Positions 16,791 through 26,800 of a stretch of DNA of 64,000 nt are shown piece after piece. This DNA is from Paenarthrobacter aurescens (lineage in GTDB: Bacteria > Actinomycetota > Actinomycetes > Actinomycetales > Micrococcaceae). Under the pieces are notes generated by a model. It saw nothing but the letters and a program-made list of their open reading frames with translations. It was not told the DNA's origin and did not search any database. The first letter of the stretch is position 1; each line of letters begins with the position of its first letter. The stretch lies in NCBI RefSeq assembly GCF_041549525.1, contig NZ_CP157456.1, forward strand, positions 2,976,001 through 3,040,000, in the 5' to 3' direction. The translations under genes and the position numbers were made by a program.

Positions 16791-17107
16791 TTGGCGTCCT
16801 CTCCAGCTTCAACCTCGGCCTTTTCAGCCTTGGCAGCCTTCTTGGACTTCTTTTCTTCCTTGGCTTCCACAACCGGTGCGGCAACCTCGGCACGAATGCC
16901 CAGCTCGCGCTCACGGAGAACGGTGTAGATGCGTGCGATGTCCTTCTTTACCGCGCGCAGGCGACCGTGGTTCTCCAGCTGTCCGGTGGCGGACTGGAAA
17001 CGCAGGTTGAACAGCTCTTCCTTGGACTTGCGGAGTTCTTCAACGAGACGCTCGTTGTCGAAACCGTCCAGCTGTGCGGGTGCGAGATCCTTCGACCCTA
17101 CTGCCAT
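16787..17107 (-). CDS. rpmC: 50S ribosomal protein L29 with C-terminal extension
   Basis: L29 lies beside the exit tunnel and helps recruit trigger factor and SRP. Residues about 15-75 are the normal two-helix protein ([20 protein letters not shown], then [20 protein letters not shown]). At 106 aa it is about 35-40 residues longer than E. coli L29 because of a charged Lys/Glu/Ala tail ([20 protein letters not shown]). It overlaps rpsQ and is 2 bp after rplP. Confidence 0.96.
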   Translation of the reverse strand: MAVGSKDLAPAQLDGFDNERLVEELRKSKEELFNLRFQSATGQLENHGRLRAVKKDIARIYTVLRERELGIRAEVAAPVVEAKEEKKSKKAAKAEKAEVEAGEDAK

Positions 17108-17109
17108 TT

Positions 17110-17526
17110 CTATTCACCACCTTCGCGACGCACAATGCGTGCCTTCAACGGGAGCTTGTGGATTGCCAGGCGCAGGGCCTCGCGAGCTACCTCTTCATTG
17201 ACACCGGAGAGTTCGAAGAGAACCCGGCCCGGCTTGACGTTTGCGACCCACCATTCCGGAGAACCCTTACCGGAACCCATACGGGTTTCAGCAGGCTTCT
17301 TCGTCAGCGGACGGTCCGGGTAGATGTTGATCCAGACCTTACCGCCACGCTTGATGTGGCGGGTCATCGCGATACGAGCGGACTCGATCTGACGGTTGGT
17401 AACGTATGCCGGGCTCAGAGCCTGGATACCGTACTCACCGAAGCTGACCTTGGTGCCGCCCGTTGCAGCGCCGGAACGACCCGGGTGGTGCTGCTTACGG
17501 TGCTTGACTCGACGTGGGATAAGCAT
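17110..17526 (-). CDS. rplP: 50S ribosomal protein L16
   Basis: Organises the A-site region of the large subunit. The 138-aa product starts [20 protein letters not shown] and contains [20 protein letters not shown] and [20 protein letters not shown], both family signatures. It follows rpsC directly and precedes rpmC. Confidence 0.98.
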   Translation of the reverse strand: MLIPRRVKHRKQHHPGRSGAATGGTKVSFGEYGIQALSPAYVTNRQIESARIAMTRHIKRGGKVWINIYPDRPLTKKPAETRMGSGKGSPEWWVANVKPGRVLFELSGVNEEVAREALRLAIHKLPLKARIVRREGGE

Positions 17527-18348
17527 TTAAGCCTGTCCTCCTTCTGCTGCCGGAGCAGCAGCTTCAGCGGCCGGTGCTTCAACGGCAGCGGGTGCTGCCT
17601 CAGCTGCCGGACGGTCGTTACGACGACGGCGGTCGCCACCCGGGCGGCCCGGACGGTCTCCTGCACGGCCACGGGACGGAGCAGCAGCTGCCTGCTGAGC
17701 CAGTTCCTTGGCAGTTACGTCACCCTTGTAGATCCAAACCTTCACACCGATACGGCCGAAGGTGGTCTTGGCTTCGTAGAAGCCGTAGTCGATGTTCGCG
17801 CGGAGGGTGTGCAGGGGCACACGGCCTTCGCGGTAGAACTCCGAGCGGGACATTTCTGCGCCACCCAGACGGCCCGAGCAAGCAACGCGGATACCCTTGG
17901 CACCCGCACGCTGTGCGGACTGCATGGCCTTCTTCATCGCACGGCGGAAAGCCACGCGGGAAGTCAGCTGCTCAGCAATGCCCTGGGCAACAAGCTGTGC
18001 TTCCATCTCGGGGTTCTTGACCTCGAGGATGTTCAGCTGAACCTGCTTGCCGGTGAGCTTTTCGAGCTCGCCGCGGATGCGGTCTGCTTCAGCGCCGCGG
18101 CGGCCGATGACGATGCCCGGGCGTGCCGTGTGGATATCCACGCGGACACGGTCACGGGTGCGCTCGATTTCAACCTTGGCGATGCCGGCGCGCTCCATGC
18201 CGGTGGACATGAGCTGACGGATCTTGATGTCCTCGCGGACGAAATCCTTGTAGCGCTGTCCGGGCTTGGTGCTGTCAGCGAACCAGTGCGAAACGTGGTC
18301 GGTGGTGATGCCGAGTCGGAACCCGTGCGGGTTTACTTTCTGTCCCAC
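17527..18348 (-). CDS. rpsC: 30S ribosomal protein S3
   Basis: S3 forms part of the mRNA entry channel and has helicase activity with S4 and S5. The 273-aa product starts [20 protein letters not shown], has the KH domain ([20 protein letters not shown]) and the C-terminal signature [20 protein letters not shown]. The last 50 residues are an Ala/Pro/Glu/Arg-rich tail that carries no conserved domain. It is directly after rplV. Confidence 0.98.
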   Translation of the reverse strand: MGQKVNPHGFRLGITTDHVSHWFADSTKPGQRYKDFVREDIKIRQLMSTGMERAGIAKVEIERTRDRVRVDIHTARPGIVIGRRGAEADRIRGELEKLTGKQVQLNILEVKNPEMEAQLVAQGIAEQLTSRVAFRRAMKKAMQSAQRAGAKGIRVACSGRLGGAEMSRSEFYREGRVPLHTLRANIDYGFYEAKTTFGRIGVKVWIYKGDVTAKELAQQAAAAPSRGRAGDRPGRPGGDRRRRNDRPAAEAAPAAVEAPAAEAAAPAAEGGQA

Positions 18349-18714
18349 TTAGCGAGCCTCCTCTTTCTCCGGGGTTGCGACAACCAGCGTGATGTGGCTG
18401 GTCCGCTTCCTAATGCGGTAGGCGCGGCCCTGGGCACGCGGCTGGAACCGCTTCATGGTCGGGCCTTCATCAACAAATGCTTCGGTGATGAAGAGGTCGC
18501 TGTCGTCGAATGCAACGCCGTCACGGTCCGCGAGGACACGTGCGTTGGCCATTGCCGACTGAAGTACCTTGAATACCGGCTCCGAAGCTGCCTGGGGGGC
18601 AAACTTCAGAATTGCCAGAGCCTCATTCGCTTGCTTACCACGAACAAGGTTGACGACGCGCCGGGCCTTCATAGGCGTTACGCGGATGTGACGCGCAATA
18701 GCCTTGGCTTCCAT
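18349..18714 (-). CDS. rplV: 50S ribosomal protein L22
   Basis: Lines the exit tunnel; its beta-hairpin is a known site of macrolide resistance mutations. The 121-aa product starts [20 protein letters not shown] and contains [20 protein letters not shown], the tunnel hairpin and C-terminal signature. The sequence looks wild type there. It lies between rpsS and rpsC. Confidence 0.98.
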   Translation of the reverse strand: MEAKAIARHIRVTPMKARRVVNLVRGKQANEALAILKFAPQAASEPVFKVLQSAMANARVLADRDGVAFDDSDLFITEAFVDEGPTMKRFQPRAQGRAYRIRKRTSHITLVVATPEKEEAR

Positions 18715-18752
18715 TGCTTTCCTTCTCTCGTCTAAGACGTAAAGTCAGGCGC

Positions 18753-19034
18753 CTAGCGGCGCTTGCCCTTACGGTCGTCCTTAACATGGCCGCGGAATGT
18801 CCGCGTGGGAGCGAATTCGCCGAGCTTGTGCCCGACCATCGACTCAGTGACAAACACCGGGATGTGCTTGCGTCCGTCGTGTACGGCGATCGTGTGCCCG
18901 AGCATGTCGGGGATGATCATCGAACGGCGGGACCAGGTCTTGATGACGTTCTTGGTGCCCTTATCGTTTTCCCGTGCGACCTTCACAAAGAGGTGCTGGT
19001 CAACGAAAGGACCTTTTTTCAGGCTGCGTGGCAT
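18753..19034 (-). CDS. rpsS: 30S ribosomal protein S19
   Basis: Head protein of the small subunit that works with S13. The 93-aa product starts [20 protein letters not shown] and contains [20 protein letters not shown] and [20 protein letters not shown]. The length is standard. It is 12 bp downstream of rplB. Confidence 0.98.
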   Translation of the reverse strand: MPRSLKKGPFVDQHLFVKVARENDKGTKNVIKTWSRRSMIIPDMLGHTIAVHDGRKHIPVFVTESMVGHKLGEFAPTRTFRGHVKDDRKGKRR

Positions 19035-19046
19035 GTGTCCAGGCTC

Positions 19047-19886
19047 CTATCGCTTGTTCTTGCCAGTACGGCGGCGACGAACAATAAGCTTGTCGCTCTC
19101 TTTGTTCGGACGGCGGGTACGGCCCTCGGGCTTGCCGTTCGGGTTAACCGGGTGACGTCCACCGGAAGTCTTACCTTCACCACCACCGTGCGGGTGGTCA
19201 ACCGGGTTCATGGCTACACCACGGACGGTCGGGCGAACGCCCTTCCAGCGCATACGGCCGGCCTTGCCCCAGTTGATGTTCGACTGCTCGGCGTTGCCCA
19301 CCTCGCCGACGGTTGCGCGGCAGCGCACGTCTACGTTGCGGATTTCGCCGGAGGGCAGACGCAGCTGGGCGAAGCGGCCTTCCTTGGCAACGAGCTGTAC
19401 CGAAGCACCAGCGGAACGTGCCATCTTGGCGCCGCCACCCGGACGCAGTTCAACTGCGTGGATTACGGTACCAACCGGGATGTTGCGCAGCGGCAGGTTG
19501 TTGCCCGGCTTGATGTCAGCGTCAGGACCAGCCTCGACGAAGTCACCCTGGGACAGCTTGTTAGGAGCGATGATGTAACGCTTGGTGCCATCAACGTAGT
19601 GCAGGAGTGCGATGCGAGCCGTACGGTTCGGGTCGTACTCAATTTCGGCAACGCGGGCGTTGATGCCGTCTTTGTCGTGACGACGGAAGTCGATCAGACG
19701 GTACTGGCGCTTGTGCCCACCACCCTTGTGACGGGTGGTGATCTTACCGGAGTTGTTACGGCCGCCTGTTTTGTGCAGCGGACGCAGCAACGACTTTTCC
19801 GGAGTCGATCGCGTGATTTCAGCGAAGTCGGCTACGCTCGAGCCACGACGGCCCGGGGTAGTCGGCTTGTATTTACGGATTCCCAT
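19047..19886 (-). CDS. rplB: 50S ribosomal protein L2
   Basis: Needed for subunit joining and peptidyl transfer. The 279-aa product starts [20 protein letters not shown] and carries the signature [20 protein letters not shown], with the conserved His equivalent to E. coli His229, near residue 230. It follows rplW by 29 bp in the S10 operon. Confidence 0.98.
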   Translation of the reverse strand: MGIRKYKPTTPGRRGSSVADFAEITRSTPEKSLLRPLHKTGGRNNSGKITTRHKGGGHKRQYRLIDFRRHDKDGINARVAEIEYDPNRTARIALLHYVDGTKRYIIAPNKLSQGDFVEAGPDADIKPGNNLPLRNIPVGTVIHAVELRPGGGAKMARSAGASVQLVAKEGRFAQLRLPSGEIRNVDVRCRATVGEVGNAEQSNINWGKAGRMRWKGVRPTVRGVAMNPVDHPHGGGEGKTSGGRHPVNPNGKPEGRTRRPNKESDKLIVRRRRTGKNKR

Positions 19887-19915
19887 AATTTATTTCCTCG
19901 TTAAAGTGGTCTCCG

Positions 19916-20221
19916 CTACGCGAGCGGACCGCCGAAGATGTCGATTGTGCCTTCTTTGAGGGTGACAATTGCACGCTTGGTGCTCTTGCGCGTACCCCAG
20001 CCGAATTTGGTGCGCTTGCGCTTACCGGCACGGTTGATGGTGTTGATCGAGTCAACCTTGACCGAGAAGATCTTCTCAACGGCCAATTTGATCTCGGTCT
20101 TGTTCGAGCGAGGGTCCACCAGGAAGGTGTACTTGCCTTCGTCGATGAGACCGTAGCTCTTTTCCGAAACGACGGGTGCAAGCACGACGTCGCGCGGGTC
20201 CTTGATGGTGGTTACGCTCAC
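19916..20221 (-). CDS. rplW: 50S ribosomal protein L23
   Basis: Docking site at the tunnel exit for trigger factor and SRP. The 101-aa product starts [20 protein letters not shown] from a GTG overlapping the rplD stop (GTGA), and contains [20 protein letters not shown], the family signature. Standard length. Confidence 0.97.
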   Translation of the reverse strand: MSVTTIKDPRDVVLAPVVSEKSYGLIDEGKYTFLVDPRSNKTEIKLAVEKIFSVKVDSINTINRAGKRKRTKFGWGTRKSTKRAIVTLKEGTIDIFGGPLA

Positions 20222-20835
20222 TTGGAGGCCTCCTCGTTCTTGGCCTTGTCAGCGACGAACGCCTCGAAAGCAGCCTTGGTGAAGACCACGTCGTCGGAGA
20301 TGAGTACGTCGTAGGTGTTCAACTGGTCTGCGTACAGAACGTGAACACCCTCGAGGTTGCGCACGGACAGTGCAGCAACATCGTTGGCGCGCTCGATTAC
20401 GACGAGCAGGTTCTTGCGCTCGGAGACTGCGCGCAGCGACGCCAGTGCTTCCTTGGCGGACGGCTTGGTGCCGGCTACCAGTTCAGCGATGACGTGGATG
20501 CGGCCGTTACGGGCGCGGTCAGACAGGGCGCCACGGAGTGCAGCAGCCTTCATCTTCTTGGGGGTGCGCTGGCTGTAGTCACGAGGGGTCGGACCGTGGA
20601 CAACGCCACCGCCGGTCATGTGAGGAGCACGGATGGAACCCTGACGGGCGCGGCCGGTGCCCTTCTGCTTGAACGGCTTGCGACCTGCACCGGAAACCTC
20701 GGCGCGGGTCTTCGTCTTGTGGGTACCCTGGCGTGCAGCAGCGAGCTGTGCGACGACGACCTGGTGCAGCAGCGGCACGTTGGTCTGGACGTCGAAGATC
20801 TCTGCGGGCAGGTCTACCTTGACAGTGCTAGTCAT
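20218..20835 (-). CDS. rplD: 50S ribosomal protein L4
   Basis: L4 reaches into the exit tunnel and in E. coli represses the S10 operon. The 205-aa product has the tunnel loop ([20 protein letters not shown], then [20 protein letters not shown]) near residues 45-80 and a Rossmann-like body. It is 4 bp after rplC. Whether autogenous control occurs here cannot be read from the sequence. Confidence 0.98.
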   Translation of the reverse strand: MTSTVKVDLPAEIFDVQTNVPLLHQVVVAQLAAARQGTHKTKTRAEVSGAGRKPFKQKGTGRARQGSIRAPHMTGGGVVHGPTPRDYSQRTPKKMKAAALRGALSDRARNGRIHVIAELVAGTKPSAKEALASLRAVSERKNLLVVIERANDVAALSVRNLEGVHVLYADQLNTYDVLISDDVVFTKAAFEAFVADKAKNEEASK

Positions 20836-20839
20836 TGAA

Positions 20840-21490
20840 CTAGGCTCCCTTCACGGCGGTGCGTACGAGTACGACCTGGCCGCGGGCACCGGGAACGGCA
20901 CCCTTGATAAGGAGCAGCGACTTCTCAGCGTCAATGGCGTGAACCGTGAGGTTCAGCGTGGTGTGACGCTCGGCGCCCATGCGGCCGGCCATTTTCAGGC
21001 CCTTGAAGACGCGGCTCGGGGTGGATGCGCCACCGATGGAGCCAGGCTTACGGTGGTTCTTGTGGGCACCGTGGGAAGCGCCAACGCCGTGGAAGCCGTG
21101 ACGCTTCATAACACCGGCAAAGCCCTTACCCTTGGAGGTGCCGACGACGTCGATCTTCTGGCCGGCTTCGAAGATCTCAACAGAGAGCTCCTGGCCCAGC
21201 TCGTAGGATGCGGCGTCTGCGGTACGCAGTTCGACGACGTGGCGGCGAGGAGTTACGCCTGCCTTTTCAAAGTGACCAGCCAGCGGCTTGGTGACCTTGC
21301 GGGGGTCGATCTGGCCGTAGCCGATCTGTACGGCGACGTAGCCATCAACTTCTGCGTTACGCAGCTGGGTGATGACGTTGGAGTCAGCCTGGACAACAGT
21401 TACCGGGATGAGCTTGTTGTTCTCGTCCCAGACCTGGGTCATGCCGAGCTTCGTGCCCAGCAGGCCCTTTACGTTACGGGTTGCGGTCAT
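20840..21490 (-). CDS. rplC: 50S ribosomal protein L3
   Basis: Early assembly protein whose extension reaches the peptidyl transferase centre. The 216-aa product starts [20 protein letters not shown] and contains [20 protein letters not shown] and the loop around [20 protein letters not shown]. Second gene of the S10 operon. Confidence 0.98.
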   Translation of the reverse strand: MTATRNVKGLLGTKLGMTQVWDENNKLIPVTVVQADSNVITQLRNAEVDGYVAVQIGYGQIDPRKVTKPLAGHFEKAGVTPRRHVVELRTADAASYELGQELSVEIFEAGQKIDVVGTSKGKGFAGVMKRHGFHGVGASHGAHKNHRKPGSIGGASTPSRVFKGLKMAGRMGAERHTTLNLTVHAIDAEKSLLLIKGAVPGARGQVVLVRTAVKGA

Positions 21491-21507
21491 AGTCTCTCAG
21501 CACCTCC

Positions 21508-21816
21508 CTAGAGCTTGATTTCGATGTTCACGTCGGCCGGCAGGTCGAGGCGCATAAGCGAGTCAACAGCCTTCGGCGTGGGGTCGATGATGTCGATCAG
21601 ACGCTTGTGAGTACGCATTTCGAAGTGCTCACGGCTGTCCTTGTACTTGTGAGGAGAGCGAATAACGCAGTAAACGTTCTTCTCCGTCGGCAGGGGCACC
21701 GGGCCGACTACCGTTGCGCCTGCGCGCGTGACCGTCTCAACGATCTTCCGCGCTGAAACATCAATGACCTCGTGGTCATATGACTTCAGCCGGATGCGGA
21801 TTTTTTGTCCCGCCAT
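21508..21816 (-). CDS. rpsJ: 30S ribosomal protein S10
   Basis: Head protein that also acts as the transcription factor NusE. The 102-aa product starts [20 protein letters not shown] and contains [20 protein letters not shown], with a normal tetracycline-loop sequence [19 protein letters not shown]. It is the first gene of the S10 operon; the promoter must lie in the 382-bp divergent gap upstream. Confidence 0.98.
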
Positions 21817-22198
21817 GTCGCCTGACTCTCTTTCAGCTAGTGCTGCTCTAGTTAGGGCTGCTCTGTTTACTTACCTGTTGATGTGGCCGCCGAAGCGTTT
21901 GAGGATCTACCACCACACGCCGCACAAGCTGAATCCGGAAAATTCCGGGTTCCTCACCTTGTCGGCGCACCGACCCCCGCGGTCGGGCGTGTCGCGATTT
22001 CCACGCAAACTCGACCGCAATCATGGGGTTCAGGGTTATGTTTGGGCTTCAGCTTGGACCCTGACACCCGGCATTATCCGGATCGGGACACGAAGAAGCG
22101 CTTGAACAACTCATCCAGTATGGCGGAAATATGGTGTAAAGGCCAATCGGCTCGCAGGAGCCATTGCCCGGCCCCTATCCGGTGAGGATGATAGGTCC
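21817..22198. other. Divergent gap between rpsJ and the beta-glucosidase
   Basis: This 382-bp region must carry the S10 operon promoter and the promoter of the + strand glucosidase gene. A GATAAT hexamer on the minus strand (around 22072-22077) would give a leader of about 250 bases for rpsJ, but its -35 is poor. On the + strand TTGAAC (about 22102) and TATGG words precede the glucosidase. No small gene was found. Confidence 0.4.
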
Positions 22199-23632
22199 AT
22201 GAACGCCCAGGATTCAGGCTCCGTGGAAGATCTCGCTGCCCGCCTGCGTCCCGGGTTCACGTTGGGGGTGGCCGCCGCCGCTTTCCAGATTGAGGGTTCC
22301 TTGACTGCCGATGGACGCGGGCCGTCAGGATGGGACGCGTTCTCCGAGAAACCAGGAGCAATAGTCGACGGCGACTCCCCCACCGTAGCGTGCGATCACT
22401 ACAACCGCTCGGATGAAGACATCGCCCTGATGCAGGAACTTGGCGTGGACTCCTACCGCTTCTCACTCTCCTGGCCGCGCATTCAGCCTGGCGGCAAAGG
22501 TGCAGTCAATCAGCGGGGGCTGGATTTCTATGACCGGTTGATAGACAAGCTCCTGGCCGCAGGCATCTCCCCCATGGCAACGCTTTACCACTGGGACACC
22601 CCCTTGGAGCTGGAGCATGCCGGAGGGTGGATGAACCGGGACACCGCCGAGCGCTTCGCTGTCTATTGCGACGCCGTCGCCGGACGCTTCGGTGACCGCG
22701 TTGAACACTGGGTCACCATGAACGAGCCCGTCTCAGTGACCGTGCAGGGATACTCTTTGGGAGTCCACGCCCCCGGCCGGGAACTGCTGTTCGATTCCCT
22801 GCCTGCCGCACATCATCAATTGTTGGGGCACGGGATGGCCGTTCGGGCCCTTCGGAGCGCCGGGGTCAAGGGGCAGATCGGTATATCCAATATGCACTGC
22901 CCCGTGGAGCCGGCCAGCAACAGTCTTGGCGACCGGCTGATGACGCAGGCGCTTGACCTGATCCTCAACCGCATCTATGCAGACGCGATTCTTCTCGGCC
23001 AATACCCTAAGCCACCCCTTCCCATGAAACCCTGGTTCCGGTCCCTGGGGACCGTCCACGACGGCGACCTTGAACTGATCAGCCAGCCACTGGACTTCTA
23101 TGGGCTGAACTACTACTACCCGGTGAAGGTGGCCGCAGGTTCCGGACCCCCGGAGATCCCCACCGGAAGATCAGCGGAGATGACGCAGGTTCCCTTCCAC
23201 TTGGCCGCCTACCAGGAGTATGAAACCACCGGGTTTGGCTGGCCCGTTGCGCCGGAATACCTTGCGCTGCTTCTGCGCCAAATGAAAGACCGGTACGGGG
23301 AGGCGCTTCCCCCCGTTTACATCACTGAAGGCGGCGCCAGCTTCCCTGAACCTGCCCACGTTGACGGGCCTGTCCAGGACACCAATCGCATCACGTATCT
23401 GGCTGAACACCTTGGCCATGCCCTGACGGCAACCGGACCTGGAGGCATGGCCGAGGATGTGGATCTTCGCGGCTACTACGTTTGGACTCTGCTGGACAAT
23501 TTCGAGTGGGCAGCAGGGTACTCACAACGGTTCGGACTGATCCATGTGGACTTTGAGACTTTGGAACGTACTCCCAAGGAGTCGTTCTACTGGTACAGGT
23601 CTCTGATCCGCGCGCGCCACCATCCCCATTAG
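22199..23632 (+). CDS. GH1 beta-glucosidase
   Basis: Retaining glycoside hydrolase that splits beta-glucosides such as cellobiose. The 477-aa protein has the GH1 N-terminus (FTLGVAAAAFQIEGSLTADG, residues 20-39), acid/base Glu176 in WVTMNEPVS, and nucleophile Glu377 in VYITEGGASFP, where most relatives have TENG. It ends with the usual WTLLDNFEWAAGYSQRFGL and YWYRSLI. It has no signal peptide, so it is cytoplasmic and depends on uptake of its substrate. It is transcribed opposite to the flanking ribosomal genes. Exact substrate is not predictable. Confidence 0.93.
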   Translation: MNAQDSGSVEDLAARLRPGFTLGVAAAAFQIEGSLTADGRGPSGWDAFSEKPGAIVDGDSPTVACDHYNRSDEDIALMQELGVDSYRFSLSWPRIQPGGKGAVNQRGLDFYDRLIDKLLAAGISPMATLYHWDTPLELEHAGGWMNRDTAERFAVYCDAVAGRFGDRVEHWVTMNEPVSVTVQGYSLGVHAPGRELLFDSLPAAHHQLLGHGMAVRALRSAGVKGQIGISNMHCPVEPASNSLGDRLMTQALDLILNRIYADAILLGQYPKPPLPMKPWFRSLGTVHDGDLELISQPLDFYGLNYYYPVKVAAGSGPPEIPTGRSAEMTQVPFHLAAYQEYETTGFGWPVAPEYLALLLRQMKDRYGEALPPVYITEGGASFPEPAHVDGPVQDTNRITYLAEHLGHALTATGPGGMAEDVDLRGYYVWTLLDNFEWAAGYSQRFGLIHVDFETLERTPKESFYWYRSLIRARHHPH

Positions 23633-23638
23633 CCCGCA

Positions 23639-23650
23639 CGGGTTAACCCG
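23639..23650. repeat. 12-bp palindrome after the glucosidase gene
   Basis: CGGGTTAACCCG is a perfect palindrome seven bases past the glucosidase stop, followed by a second GGTTAA word. It is too short for a terminator and could be a protein site or chance. Confidence 0.25.
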
Positions 23651-23682
23651 CATAGGTTAAATAGCGCGGATCCGGTGGACGA

Positions 23683-23808
23683 CTATTTGCTTTTGTTGGC
23701 CCGACGTATCCGCTTGGCGCGTTCGATCTCGCTCTTGAAGTTCTTCCGCCCCCACAGCACGCCGCCGCCAATTGCGGCTATGACTGCCAGGAAAATCAGG
23801 AATTCCAT
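23683..23808 (-). CDS. Small single-span membrane protein, 41 aa
   Basis: The frame from ATG 23808 encodes MEFLIFLAVIAAIGGGVLWG, a hydrophobic helix, followed by a strongly basic cytoplasmic tail (RKNFKSEIERAKRIRRANKS) and a TAG stop. The layout of one helix plus a Lys/Arg tail is clear; the family is not recognised. It starts 32 bp after the end of the giant membrane protein on the same strand and may be cotranscribed with it. The upstream GAGCGCACC is only a weak ribosome site, but the composition is not that of random sequence. Confidence 0.6.
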   Translation of the reverse strand: MEFLIFLAVIAAIGGGVLWGRKNFKSEIERAKRIRRANKSK

Positions 23809-23839
23809 GGTGCGCTCCTCTTCTTCGTAGACTCAAACA

Positions 23840-26800
23840 TTATCGGATGCCGTTCTGGCTCCGCGCAGCAGGAACGCTGCCGGAGCCTCCGCCCGGGTCC
23901 GAACCGTCGCCGCCATTGCCAGGAGGCTTCCGGTTCAGACGCCACACTGCCAGCACAATCAGCCCCAAGGCAACGAGGGCAAGCATGGCGAAGGCATAGG
24001 AGCGCAGCGCCCACATGATGCTCAGTGCTACGGCGATTGCACCCCACCACACCAGGACCCTCTCAGCCAAAAGCAGTCCGGCGGCCAGAAGCAGAACATG
24101 CGCCACAAGTACGTAGAGTTGCTGTGCAGCCGTACCGCCGAAGATGGTCCCCACGGATGTAAAGGACAAAACGCCGGCGGTGATGCACAGGCGAAGGAAC
24201 CCTTCAGGACGCTGTCCGGTTCCATAGCGCAACCCTGCTATAACGGCTCCGGCCACTACGTACCACTGTGCCACCCAGAACACATCAGGGATGGACGGGT
24301 CCACAAAGAGCGTCGCCCGCTGAAGTGCTGCAACAGAGACAATCCCGGCAAGTTCGCCCGCCATCCACTTGCCCCGCGGGATCTCAACCACCACCAGCAC
24401 GCCGGTCAGAACCACCAGCACAAACCCCAGCATGGCGGTTTGGTCACGGCCCAGGCCCACGGCTGCGACCGTGGCAGTTGCCACAGCCGCAGTGGCGGCC
24501 AAGGAGTTGCGGCGCCAGTCATTCGCCTTGATGGCCGGTCCCCCGAACATCCTCAGCGAATAGAGAAGCGCCGCGGTGCCTGCTCCGCCAATCAGCCAGG
24601 CAGCGTAGTCACTCCAGACACCCGCCGGCAGTCCCTGCAGCAAGCCGTCGACAGCTGGCACCGCCCCTATCAGCAGCGCCGGAGCGGCTGCCACGTAAAG
24701 AGACGGAATCCGTTCGAAGTGCGAAGCCGCGAATAGGACACCGGCCAGCACCAGCAAGGACAACCCCGTCAAGGAGTGTGAGATGCCCAAAGCCAGAAGG
24801 CCGCCCACCAACGCAAACACCAAAGCAGACACCAGCCAGAACAAACGTTCCGCGACGCCGGCAACGGAACCCCTCACTGCGTTCTCCGGTCGGAAAACCG
24901 GCCGCGCAGCAACCATGGCAACGGATAAGGCCAGGAGGACAACAGGGACTTGGGATGTGTCCAGCAAGGGCTGATAGAGCCACGTTGACGTGGGGAACAC
25001 CAGTGCCGGACCAGCGAAGATGACGCCTGCAGCCAGTGCCGTGGTGCCGAAGTACTGGGCTCCACGTGCTCCAAGAATGCGCCAGGCAACTCCTGCGGAT
25101 GCCACCACCAGTGCCAGTTCCAGCATGACTACCCAGCGGCCGCCGCCGTCGTAATCCCCAGCGAGCAGGTAGGCCAAGGGCAGCAGGAGCTGGGCACCCA
25201 AGGTAGCGAAGACTGTGGCCTGCAAGAAGGCAACACCAACACCATGCCTGCCCAAGAACATCGTCACTGCGTGCTGCAACGCGAGCACCAGGGCCAGGCT
25301 GATGGAGAGCGCTGCCGAGGAGTCCGTGACGTCAGTGACGATCACCGCGATGAAGGCACCAGTCAGCACGCGGATGGCCAGTAGGTAGCAACCCCGGGTC
25401 AGTGGATGGCGAACCACACCCATCATGAAACCGCTGTAGGCCGCAAAGATGCCCAGCAATACTTCGATGTCCCGGATATTGCCCCACCGAAGAGCCAGGA
25501 GAAGAACAAAAGCGGCGGGAGCAAAAATCCAGCCAATGGAGTGGCGCCGCAGAATTGCGCTGACCAGGACGGCAGCCAAGGCAGTTGCTGCCGCTGCAGC
25601 TCCAGGCTGCCAGCTGTCCCAGGTGTTGCCCGCCCAGAACACACTGGAGACGGTAAGGGCGGTAGTTGCTGCTGCCATGACTGAAACAACAACACCGGCA
25701 TCGGCCACGGAAGCTCGCGGGTACCGTTCCCGGCTCCCGGCCAGGAGAGGGAGGACCAGCTGGAATGCAGAAACCATCACCAGCACGAATCCTGTGGCAG
25801 GAACTTCGCCGAAGAAGCGGATGTTCCATCCATGGTTCAACATATCTCCGTAGGCTGAAACGGCCAACAGCGTGCCGGCCGCCCGGGAGAGCCACCAGTA
25901 GGAGTGCCGGTGGAACGAGGGAGAAATTCTGAGCGCAGTGACAACAAGATAAACAAGCAATGCCAAAAGGACACCATTGCCCAACGTCCAGGACACGAAC
26001 GCTGCTGCCACTCCACCAGCAATAACAGCTGTCAGCGGCGCGATGGCTTCGGCCACCGTTGCGCGCCAGGTGACCCGGACACCTGATTCCGGACGAGTCG
26101 GCGCAAACAGCAGCAGGCCTGAAGCCAAACCTGCCAACAAAACGAGGAGTACTGCCGCACCAACCACCGGACGCCCGGAGGCCTGGTCAAACAGCGGCAG
26201 AACCAGTAGGCCCGCCACAGCGGCACCGCCGAAACCAGCCACTGAGGCTTGCGGGGCCACGAGCCGAACTCCCGTACGCGCACATCCGGCGCTCACCAGT
26301 TGCTGGGCAGCTGTTGCGGCCACGAGCGCCAGCACAGAGTACGGAGTCCTGTCCGGATTTCCCGTCAAGGCACCGGCCACCGCCACAGGAACAGTCAGGG
26401 TCAAAGCGATCCGGCCCGCGAGAATCAAGAACTGACGGTATTCGTTTGATCCGATCAACGCCCGAAGGAACCAGTAAAGGGTTGCTGCCGCCAGGAACGC
26501 TGCAACCGGCCAAGCACCGAGCAGTCCACCCAGCGCTCCTCCCACTACCAGCACAGCAGCCGGGGCGAACTCCATGCCCTTGCCCAGCTTCCAACCAATC
26601 ACCATGGCCGTAAGCATGGTCACGGCAAGGGGAACATAATTGGGTAGGTCAAATGGCTTGAACTCGAGTACTGCGGTAAGGACAGCCGCGGTAAGAAGTT
26701 GCAACGCCACACAGGAAACGGCGTCTGCCCACCACGAGCGAGGCAGTAGTTTCCTGCCTCCGAAAGCAACTGACAGGGCCTGAACACCCAGGCAAATGAC

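Noticed and set aside
17074..18735. A 553-codon + strand frame opposite rplP, rpsC and rplV
   Set aside because: Same explanation: it mirrors biased codons of ribosomal genes.
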